The notes below the pieces were generated by a model. That model was given only the letters and a program-made list of their open reading frames with translations, did not search any database and was not told the DNA's origin. Of a DNA stretch of 64,000 nt, positions 49,269 through 61,200 are shown piece after piece. How positions within the stretch are numbered: position 1 is the first letter of the stretch; each line of letters opens with the position of its first letter. Origin of the DNA: Pycnopodia helianthoides (Eukaryota > Echinodermata > Asteroidea > Forcipulatida > Asteriidae); contig CM063258.1 of the NCBI GenBank assembly GCA_032158295.1, forward strand, positions 8,884,583-8,948,582, in the 5' to 3' direction. Position numbers and translations under genes: made by a program.

Positions 49269-52200
49269 GTAAGTTGTTTATACCTCTGTTTTGATTTGTC
49301 AATTTGTTTCTTTTGAAAAAAGATCGAAGACTAAAATTGCTTTATTCCAATGAATTGAAATTTAAGCTCCTGGTAAATTTTTGCCAACAGAGTTTGAAAT
49401 GACTGTTTTCAATTGGTGCAATTTTGCCTCAAATTCCTTACAAGAAGTCATATTCAAATGTTTTTCATTAAAAAAATCATTTTTTTTTGGTTTATAACAT
49501 AAATATAATATCCTAAAGATTTGTTGTTTATGACCAGTACAAAAAACAATGAAGTTGCATGGCCCGATTTTTTGGCCGAAATAAATTCTTCTTTATAATT
49601 TTCTCTCTGTACAAATTTTGACAGATGATGAGCTGTTTAAAAAAGAAAGAAAACATACCAAAACTTTCACACATGCCACAGACAATGCACAATGCAATAT
49701 ATTTTTTTGGTACAACGTCCGATGGACGTGAGATAAAAATGCCACGATCCAGATTATAATAAATTTTTATTTTTGAATTAACTGCATGCACATCTTATCA
49801 TTGGTGTATTTTTTGCGCAATACCTTATAATTTTTCGAAATCTATAAAAATAATTAAGATTCAGTTAACATTTTCTGGTCACACACACCAATAATCAAAT
49901 TTAGCTTCTCTAAGAAAAACTTTACATCTCTTGATGAATTGAAAAGGAAAATTGTCTCCTTTGCCTTGGTGCCCTTTGAAATATTCCAGTAATTAAAATT
50001 TCTATTCAGAATAGAGTTGCCCTTTACTGAGGAAAAACTGCCTTGCCCTTACAAGAACAGAGTATCAAACCTGCATGCAAAAATAACAAAGATCTAAAGT
50101 TTTATGTTTTAACCCTCCTACTGTCAGTGACTCTTGGCAACATTTTCCAGTGAGTTGACCAGCCATTTGAAACCATTCGACAGCCAAGGTTGTGTACGGT
50201 GGCACAACTGTGCACAGAACTAACTGTGTACTGTGTACATGCATTCCCTCATGGTATCATATTGCAGGCTGGCATAGTCTATCTATCATTCAAAACCACA
50301 GTGAATGGTATTGAATGGTCAGACAGCAAGAGGGTTAATGTTGTATTCGCATTTGCGGGTGATGACAAGTTTATTGGTTTTATACAACAAAGTCGAGAGA
50401 ATTGTGCATCGATAAAAACTCGGTCTTTTTTAAACAAATAAACTAAAAGCATATTTTTTCAATAAACTGTTGATTTTTAGTATCATGTGCAACTCAGCCG
50501 GCGGCGCCCAAGCCCCGGTTCAGAAAGCGGGAGAAGTTTCTCTTCTATGGCCGCAAGATGCTGAGAAAGGTAAGAATATTGATGAATCATATTAAATTTC
50601 TAAAAACACAGCCAGAAACTTGTGAGATTTTTTGTTTATGGCTAGTTTTACTAGTCATCTTACTAGAGAATATTTACTTCGTTTGTCTTTAAGGGTATTA
50701 ATTAAGTATATTTCAAATCATTACTCAAAGTCAACATTTGAACATAATTTGTTTCTGTTCAAGATATTATAGAGTGAGGTACATGTACATGAATTATTAT
50801 TGAACTAAAAACACAAGACCGCCAGACTTGTCCGGTCATGAGTTTACAGGCCCAATGCTAAAATCACTGGCCTCGGGCCTGTGGTCCAGTGTCAAATTCG
50901 AGCCCTGCAATTCGTTGCTTCATTATTCCAAAATAAGTAACATTTTTATGCAATGTCTAATAATTTTTTATAATCAATGTATAAAGATTGTTTGTTTGTT
51001 TGTTGTTGTTTTTGTGTGTCAAGGTCCGATCAATATCTGGGGCCCAAGTTCACTCTGTTCGGCGACAAGTGCGGAAAAGAAGAAACTACATCAATCTGGC
51101 GAAAAGTTTAAAAAAGTGAGTGTTATTATTATAGGTTTTCCCGACCGATTTCAACAAAACTTCATTCAATTTAACCCTGGTTCGTTCAATTTTGTTTGAA
51201 AATGAATGTTTCGTTGCATCAGCATTCGTCAGTCAAAATGTGTGATTCAAGTTCAACGGTTTTTCTTCTCACTGGTCAAATACATGTAAGATTATTTGAA
51301 TTCATCAGGTTGCAAAGATAATTCAATTTCATCAGCAAGAGGCTGGTCAACCATTCGATTTCATCAACTGTAGAATTGTCTGGAATGTCTTTAATAGAAT
51401 GATCTAATAAGCTCCTCCTTGCATAGAAACTATCATCAGTGTTCAACATGGGCAACTCGTCAATGCCATTATGCCCCTGGTCATTGCCTTGATGCCCCTG
51501 GTCATTGCCTTGATGCCCCTGGTCATTGCCTCAATGCCTCTTGTCTTTGCATTTGTGCCCCTGGTCATTGCCTTGATGACCATGGTCATTGCCTTGATGG
51601 CCATGGTCATTGCCTTGATGACCATGGTCATTGCCTCAATGCCTTGTCTTGCATTTGTGCCCTGGTCATTGCCTTGATGACATGGTCATTGCCTTGATGA
51701 CCATGGTCATTGCCTTGATGACCATGGTCATTGCCTTGATGCCCCTGGTCATTGCCTTGATGCCCTGGTCATTGCCTGATGCCCTGGTCATTGCCTTGAT
51801 GCCCCTGGTCCTTGCCTCAATGCCCCTTGTCTTTGCATTTGTGCCCCTGATCATTACCATCGTGCCTCTTGTAATGTTCCAACAGAAGTTTAAAACTGTC
51901 GTTTTCACCCTTCAGTATTTTGCAGACTGACGACGGAGGTATCCAGCCTGTCCTCCAGATCAAGGAGCCGCCTCCCTCCATCTTAGAGGCTGACCTCAGT
52001 GAGATGCAGCTACCCCCAGAGCTACAGATTCCTCCTGAGGTACTTTACATGCTGAAAAACATCAGGTAAGGGAAAGTCAGCGCCGGAGGGGTGTCTGGTA
52101 GTTTTGAACTAAAACATTAAACTTTAGCGAGACTTACATTTAAAAGTATCTTATTAAAGTGAGTAAATTGGACACCCTGTTTTGTGAAAATTTATGACCA

Positions 52201-55200
52201 ATGTGGAGACTTTAGATTCAGATCTTAAGGCCTTGTCACACGGGGCAATTTTTTTCAGGCAATTTGGAGGCAACCAACTGCACTGCATGCACAAGGAACA
52301 CTTCGGCAGCACAAGAGACATTCTTCTAGCTGTAACTCACTATCCCCAAGAAAATAATGAGAAACACTGAAATATGAATGAGTTTTCTCATCATCAGAGA
52401 TTACCTGGAACTGGTTGCCTGTAAATTGCCCCGTGTGACATGGCCGTTGGCAAACACCTTGGTTAAGGGAACATGGTGACCTAAAAGACAGTTGCCCATA
52501 GGCCATTGTGGACTGTCATTAGCCTTTTTGAGGATGGTGGACACCATGAGTGTACTGTTTGGTTTTGGTGTATGCAGACAAAAATTACCCAAACCAAATA
52601 GTGCCCTAGTCATGTGTGCACCATATCTTAAAATGGCTTATGGCCAGTGTCATGGTCGAGTTTTTAAATTTTGTTTTAATGCAATATTGCCGAGGCCACA
52701 AAGCCTAGTGCACTGGACTGAAGTTCTGGTGCACTTCGAACCACTGGTTCTTCTCAGAACCACCACAACTCCTAACCCTCCTACTGTCGGTGACTCTTGG
52801 CAACGTTTTCCAGTGAGTTGACCAACCATTTGAAACCATTGGACTGCCAAGGTTGTGTACGCACGGTGGCACAACTGTGCACAGAACTAACTGTGTACTG
52901 TGTACATGCATTCCCTCATGGTATCATATTGCAGGCTGGCATAGTTTATCTATCATTCAAAACCACAGTCAATGGTATTGAATGGTCAGACAGCAAGAGG
53001 GTTCTAAAGAGAGATTATGTGCATCGTGTCTCTCAGCAAACCTCACTTGATTGTATTCCCAACCGTGCAGAGTTTCAAATCCTACTCTGAACTAATCTGC
53101 CAGGGAAACCCTAAACCCCCTTTTCTTTTCATCCGTAGGGTATTTGGTCATTTCGAACAGCCGCTCTTTCTGGAGCTGTGTCGCTCCGTCGAGACCAAGT
53201 TCCTTCCAGCGGGGGCGTTCCTGTTCCGGAGGGGTCAGGCTGACGACAGCATCTTTGTGGTGCAGTCCGGCAGACTCTGCGTGTACATCACTGAGCCGGT
53301 ACAGTTCAACATTCCCGTCCACTTCTCAAACTTCGCACCCTGTCCTTCATTTTTGTCTATTATTTTTGTAATATAAGCAGCAAATGTGAACAATAGCCCA
53401 ACAGACATTAACAAAGGTCAATGAACAGAATGAAACAGGCATGCATTTCGTCCGCGGATCCACGGATTTCCGTGTTTTATAAAATAGAAATCTGCCGTTG
53501 CGAAAAAACCTGCGTATAAATAAACATAGACCCGTCAAACCCAATAAAAGATTGAAGCCATCTGGAAGATAAGATTGATTTCAGACAGGAGTGGCTATCA
53601 GCCCTTGGCCAAGAGATTCGCTGTATAATTCTTACGGGAATTCCTAGAGGGAGGGTCATTGATGGAATTTGTAACACTCAAAGAATCAACCTAGGGTAAT
53701 TTGAAATTTGCCATGCTATTTGGCTAGGTTTCAATAGGGAACTTGACATTTTTTAGTATACAACATTTATTTTCTGTTCAAAACAATGCAATGGTACCAT
53801 GCAGCTACATTTCTGTTATTCACTCGCTGGCTTGACTAGTGAAACCGGACTAGCAGTGCTATTCCTAGAGGGGTGGTCATTGATGGAATTTTTTAAAGTC
53901 AACAAATCAACCCAGGGTAGATTATCATTTGCTATAATATTTGGCTAGGGAACTTGGAATTTTGTGAGGTTATTGACCACATTTCTGGCGAGTACACAAC
54001 ATTTGTTTACAATCATACTGTTCAAAGCAACATAAAGGCACCATGCTGCAGCTGTTTTGTTTTCACTCATTGGCTAGTTGAATAGTCTGCAAGATTTTTC
54101 AATCACTCAGACAGTTGTCATTTGTTTTTTTCTTTTTATGCAAAGTTGATAAAAACCACCCTCTTTTGTGTGTTTCTTCGCAGGATGGCCACGAGTTTGA
54201 AGTGAAGGAAGTGTTACAGGGAGACAGCGTGCACAGTTTACTCAGTGTACTGGATGTCATTACTGTAAGTCATACATTGTAGTCATACTTTTGTTAGGTC
54301 CTTCTTCCACGGTGACTTGTTAAAAGAGAAATCACATAGCGCTGTTCCTAAGCAATGGTCCACCGATCAAGTGCTTTAAAACACCCAGGGGACCAGTCAA
54401 AAATCTCTCCAAGTGGTCCGGCTGGCCGTTTCAGTGTTGAAAAGCATCCCTACAATATGAAATATGACCCAGTCAAAAATGCCGACTGACTAGGGAAACA
54501 GCAAGCTAACTGGTCCCGCTGGCCAAATGCTAGTTAAAACACCCGAGGACCAGTCAAAATTCTCTCCAAGTGGTCTAGCTGGCTTGTTCAATATATGGTG
54601 TTGAAAAGCAGCCCTCTTTTAAAATTCAGGCGTGTGATATCTCAGGGTTTTTCCTCAAAATTTCCTTGAGTCTTAAAATTTTCTTGAGGGGGAACGCAGG
54701 CCAGCAAGCCATTTTTTCCCTGGAATGTTCACATTCGTTATATCTTATCCCTGTTCAAAATGAAATATGAACCAGTGAAACAGCTCATGGACTAGTAAAA
54801 TGACAAGCTAACTGGTGCTGCTGGCTGGTCACTGACAAAGAAAATGGCAAACCTTTTAATGTACAACATTGGATTTTTCAAAGAGTAAACTTCATTCCCA
54901 TCCTCTAGTTTTCAATAAACCAACCTGACTGTGAATACTTGTGTTTGTCTCTGCAGGGCCACCCTAACCCATACAAGACGGTATCGGCCAAGGCTACTGA
55001 GGATACCATGGTGCTAAGGCTACCAGTCAAGGCCTTCCAGTCGGTCTTTGAAAGATACCCTGAGAGTTTGGTCAGAGTGGTTCAGGTAAGGCCCCCATCA
55101 TCAAACCTGGGCCCAATTTCATAGCGCTGCTTAACGATAAGCAAATTTTCGTGCTAACTGTAGCAGAAAAATTGGCTTAACCATAAGCGTATTTCACAGG

Positions 55201-58200
55201 TTAGCAAGAAAATGAGGCAGTCATCCTGCGCGTTCACCGTGTAATTGCATTGTTACGTCATTCATTTTCGGGCAGTAACCCCCGGAAGGTTAGCATACCT
55301 TTTCGTGTGCTTACGGTTAGCAGCGCGATGAAATAGAAACTCGTACGTAAGCACAGAATCGGCCGTTAAGCAGCGCTATGAAATTGGGCCCAGAGCTTGA
55401 GTCCATTATACCCGACCGCCATAGAAACCTACCCGCAAAGCAAGAAGATGTTAGCGACGTAGATTTTGAATATTGTCTGGTAGTGTGTACAGGGCTCGAA
55501 TTTGGGGAGAAAATCCACAGGACTTGTAGGGCTTGTAGCTCAAAACCTTTACTCGACCAGAAAATTTGTTCCAAGACCAGAACCAAAACAGTGTCACAAT
55601 TAAACTGTTTTTATTTGAACAAACACTAAGAGAAGATTTATCTCATTTGTCTCTATGGGTAAAACTTTCATACTCAGCAGAATTGAAAGAAAAGGTGAGG
55701 TATTATTATTCGAAAACAGAAGATGGCCAGACTTGTCTGGTCATAAGTTTGCTGGCCCGGCACTAAAAACACTGGCCTATGGTCCAGTGTTAGTTTCGAG
55801 CCCCGGTGTAATGATTTGATTGGACACAAGTGAACACTCGAATTGTATTCACCGGACTTAAGAGAGTGTTGCTATTATGTCATGTGGTTCGGGGCAAGCT
55901 TTTGTATAGCAACCTCCAGATGGGCAAAGCCTGCTACCATTGTTCCATACACATTCATGGCATAACTTATGAAACTACGTATTTGCCCCGAATCATGTGA
56001 CATAGCAACAGTCTTTAGTCCGAGGAGTTCAAATTTAAGCGGTCACTTGTGACTAAGCAAGTCAATGTACCAGACATTGTGCAAATGTAACTCGCAAATT
56101 GGTTATTTCTACGATATTCGGATAAGGCTTGATAAAAAACATACTTAGAATGAATTGTTTTTTTTTGTCATGTTTCCATTTTGCCTTTACGATTAATGCT
56201 GCCTTTAGCCGGTGTTCAATTGCTGCTCTATTATATTGCTACATCGTACTTGGACTTTCAATTTTTGCTCTATACACCCATACCGATTTTCTTCTCTCAA
56301 ATCTGAGGCCCATTACTCCTGCTTTTTAAATCCATTTATAAATTTCAGTCTATTAATGTATAAACTACACCGTGTAGACATTGTTACCTATCCTTTTCTA
56401 TCTTACAGAACTATCTGTTCACTCTCATGTATGTCTGTACAATTGTTGCATATTTTTGGCCGAATAAATAATAATAATAATAATACTCAAGGTTTGATAC
56501 ATTAATCTCATTTCAGATGATGGTGGTGAGACTCCAACGTGTGACCTTCCAAACCCTTCACAACCTACTCGGCCTGAGCAGTGAACTTATTAATATGGTG
56601 AGCCATCCCCCCCTCCCTTCAATTGAAAAGATGAATAAATCCACAGAAAGTACGTTTTCTTGAGTATGTTTGTGCACAATTGATTCTCTTCAAAGTTATT
56701 TAAAACGAGTATCGTAAAAAAATGGAAGTGGCCTTGTCTTGTAGACTTTCTTCATTTCCCGATAACGTCGGACTGGAATAAGCTACGGAAAAAAATTATG
56801 GTATTGCTGGAAAGCCAGTGAGTTACTTGTTAACACGGTATGCACAACTCAATTTTATTAAGGGGTCGATATATTCCTCATTTCGACAGATCGGGTCACA
56901 TTTGTTTGGCAAAATAGCGAAACACATTGAGCTTTCTTTGCCCTTTTTCAAAATGATGGCTGATGCTGAGGCTCTGTCCGCCTGTTTGAAGCCAAAGTGT
57001 ATGTTTTCAAAATAACTGACAGGGCCGAAGCTGAAGCTGTGGTTTATAAAAAAACAGACTTCTCTTCTTGTTTTTTTAATGGTTGATCAAAAAACCACCT
57101 AGTATAGGATGCCCGGCCAATTTCAACACGAATTCATTCAAATTAAACATTCATTCATTCATTCAATTCGTTTGAAGATGTGCACAGCCACAATCATGGG
57201 TACACTTTTTGTTACAAAGACACCAAATGAACAACACATAAATATTGAGTAACTCTTTGCTGATCTTGTTTTCGACAAACTCAAGTACTTTCTACTCTTC
57301 ATTCACACAGCGCTGGTTAATTAATTTACAAACAACATTGAAATAACTGTAACATCACTGGTGTTCATAAAATGGACACGGAAAAAAATGTGTACCCATG
57401 ATTGTGGCTGTGCACAGATGAATGCTCCGTTGTGTCAGTGTTCAACAGTCAAAAGGAGTGATTCAATTTCAACAAGTTCAGCATTCACTGGTCAAATAAA
57501 GATCATTCAAATTCATCAGGTCGCAAAGATCATTCAGTTTCGCCAAAGCCAACACCAAGAGGCTGGTCAACCATTCATTGTCATCAATTGGTTGTAGAAG
57601 TTCAACTGATGAATAGTGAAAATGTAGTCTTGAATGTCTATTGCTCCACCTTATCTCTCTGATATGTTTCATCTTCGCCAAAGCAACCGTCAAGGACTCC
57701 GTTCTTCTTCCGATAGAACTCGGCTTAACACTCACAAGTCCAGTTTATCTTTTGGCAAACACGCCTTCTCACACTCTGCTGCTGAACTTTGGAACAGTCT
57801 CCCAATTATTGTCCGTGATTCTTCATGTGTTGTTACATTTAAGAGAAAACTTAAAACTTATCTCTTTCCTAAATAGTAGATTTAAGTTTTGTTCTAGCTT
57901 GTTTTAATTTATCCTTGTCTTTTGTTATGCGCTTTGATCATGTTTTGGAAAAGCGCACTATAAATTCCTGTTATTATTATTATTACTATATATGAAACAG
58001 AATGACTGAAACCAACCTGAATGAGAAACTGAATGCAATAGACCTTTATGCACATGACGTCATTTGAGTAGGGCGCCCTCAGCTAGAGGTCAATTGGAGA
58101 TTGCTCATTGGCTCATCCTCTGCGCCGCGCGTACATAGATGTGTGTTTTCCATTGTTACGTCACCGTTTTACCTCTAAGATGGCGGCGTGATGACGTCAA

Positions 58201-61200
58201 TGCTTAAGGTCTACAGTAGCCAAAGAGAAACCCTAGTTTTGAATAAATCGGGGAAAGACTCTGCTAGGGTCGAAACGTCGGGCCGCTAACCATTTTTTTG
58301 CGTTTGTACCATTGGTCCTTTTGGTTGGTAAGCAGTTTGCTAACAGCTGATTCTATATTCTCGTTGAAACCAGGGAAGCGCGCGTGAATTCTGAAGGCTT
58401 GTTGATGAAACTGAATTAACTTTTTGCTGAAGTTGACCGAGAAACCTATAAATGTATCGCATGATATCATTTTATCTTAAGTTAAGTTGAACAGAGGTTG
58501 TCTTCAGCCGACGCCTTCTCGGGAAAAAGGCGAATTTTCTGGCGCCTTAAAACCAGATTGCTCCGGGCAGGTGGGGCTCGTTAGCCTTGAAGGGCAGCCC
58601 ACCTAGGAGAAGGAAAACTCTGATCACAAACCCGAGTAGGTAGAACTCGTTAGCCTAGGTCGGCAATCTGCCTAGGAGAAGGAAGTTGCTGACCACAAAA
58701 CCCTCAGGTCAGAGGGGTGGCGTCCCAGCCTGAGTACCCAGCCAAGAAAGGAAAGGATTTGATCTTAGAAGCGTAAAAACACAGCTTACTAGAATTGCTG
58801 TCAGAAGTACGTAAAGTGGTCTGACAACTGGGTCAGGTGATAATGACTCAATGGGCGTACACTAGGTTCCACTTCTGTACATTAAAGCTATCTTCACCCC
58901 CCTCTCCCTGATACAGGAGGACATCAGCGACCCTAATCTTGCCATCCACGCCCTGAGCGGTAAAACCCTCAGCCCCTCCAAGAAGGCCAGCTCAATGTCT
59001 GTCTCCAGCGAGGAGTCCGTCATCAAGGTAGCACATCCTGAAAACGATCCCAAAGACGCCCTGAAGAGAGGTGAGATTCCAGCCACTGGAGATTTTTTTT
59101 TCAGTGAAGTTTGTTTAAAATGGGATGTCATAAAAATAACTGACTTATTTAGCGCATTTTACATTGTTGATCAGTGCGCTTTAAACTAGCGCCCAGGTCA
59201 TTGGGCCAGTAACTTGGAGGAGGTTTGGGTGGGCGACTAGAGTGACTAGACTAACCAGAAACAGTGTGACAGTGTGTGACGTAGCTCTCAAATTTACTAG
59301 ATCGACAATGCTCCATTGCATGGTCGAGCTAGTCAATCTCCCTGTGCTCTATGGTTTCTAGTAAGTCTAGTCACTCTAGTCGCCCGCCCGAACATGCTCG
59401 TTCCTGTTGACTTGCTCAGCTCCCTGGGGAGTATACAGCCCTGGGCTGCCGTGGCGCTCCGAAGGCTTTTTCAAACACAATATCAAATACTACCCTCACA
59501 GGTACCCATTTATACCCCTGGGTGAAGAGAAGCAATAGTAAAGCATCTTGCTCAAGGACACAAGTGTCTGACCAGGACTTGAACCCACACCCCAGTGACT
59601 TTACCACCAGAACTTTAATTTGATACGCTTCAAACTCTAGGCCGTGACACGCCGTAAAAGACAATAATAAAAAAAAGTAAAAGAATGGCAGCTGGTTCTT
59701 TCAGTCTCCTACAGAAATATCGCTAATTTTTAAAATTTGTTTCATACTACCTGTGTCTGACAAACCTTGCTGCAAAGGGCACAAAACACAGACCCTTATT
59801 TGTTGGCTCAGTGCTAAAAGGTCGTTAAATGAAATTTCATATCCACAATGATCAAAGGGCGTTTAAAAGAACATTACAGAATGGTAAGAAAAAAAAAACT
59901 TGAAAAATATACTTTTGGTCACAGATTTACATAAAACTTACACGGTCTAATGATGATGATAGTAGAAAACATCCTTGAAATATTTCTGTGTGAAATGCCA
60001 TATTTGATGAGAAATGAATAAACTATTTTCCAATTGGAGTTTATCGCTCAGTGAGCGTTTTATTCATTTGTTGAATCTATATGATTTCATGCAATGTGTA
60101 ATCGGTTTTTCACTATTTTCTCGTGACTCATATTGCCGATCGATCTCAAACTTCTACAGTTTGTCAGTTTATGTATATGGTGGAGTACATAAAGTGCTTA
60201 CACAGCCAGCAACTGTTTTGTTAGCAAAAACCAATTCTGTAATGTTCCTTTAAGTTTGAAACAAATAAATCAAATCCAATTATAATTGGCCCCTCAACTT
60301 CTACAAAAATTTGTTCAGTTTTATCGGTTGAAAGGTCAGGAGGTAACAGCACAGCCTCTGACAGCGACCAGGAATTCAGAACACGATCCAACTCATCAAG
60401 TAAGTTGAGCTTTTTAATTTATTTTTGTATCAATTTTTTTTCTTCTAATTTTGATTCTAAACATTTATGTATTTATACTTTAAAAACATAAGGATTAAGT
60501 CATTTTTGTTTTCCCTTTCCTGGAGTTGGCGCTTCGTCCACCGTTGGTAGGGACAGTAAAATAAGTAAATAAACAAACCACAGCGTTATTTTCATATTCA
60601 GTTTTGTGGTTTAATGTGGTTTACTCATTTTCCAATAGATAGAGTCCTTATGAAAATGGCGTCACATTACAAATATATGGTCTGTGCATTTTTTGTACAG
60701 ATAATTTTCAGTTCAATCATGAGATTTCGATGATATACAATCAGCTTTTGACTGGTGCAGAAATTCCTCTTTGCTGTTGTTTTCCCGATTGACGTCATGT
60801 TTCAAATTTCGCTCTGAATGAGTATCAAATAAAATGACAGTTTATGCCATTTTAGCATGAGGTTAGAGACTTTCATGAGATATAGTTTTAAAGGTATTGT
60901 ACACTTTTGGTAACAGCTCAAAATCAGTGTCCACATTTTGTGTGATTCAACATATGCATGAACAAACAAACTTGTGAAAGTTTGAGCTCAATTGGTCATC
61001 GAGGTCTCGAGAAAATAGTGAAAAGAGACCTCATGTGTTTTCTGTTTTTTTCAAACATCAAGTTTTTATCACGCGTGATAAAAACTATTGTTTTACTCAT
61101 TTCTCAGAAACGATAGAATTTTAGGCAGAAATATTTTAAGGAACTCTTTCTACCATTACTTACTTTAAATCGTGTAAGTTATGTGTGAATCTGTGAACAT

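Noticed and set aside
51419..51930. Frames coding MPLVIAL or MTRGIKA repeats
   Set aside because: By-product of a 21 bp minisatellite in a PNPLA intron.
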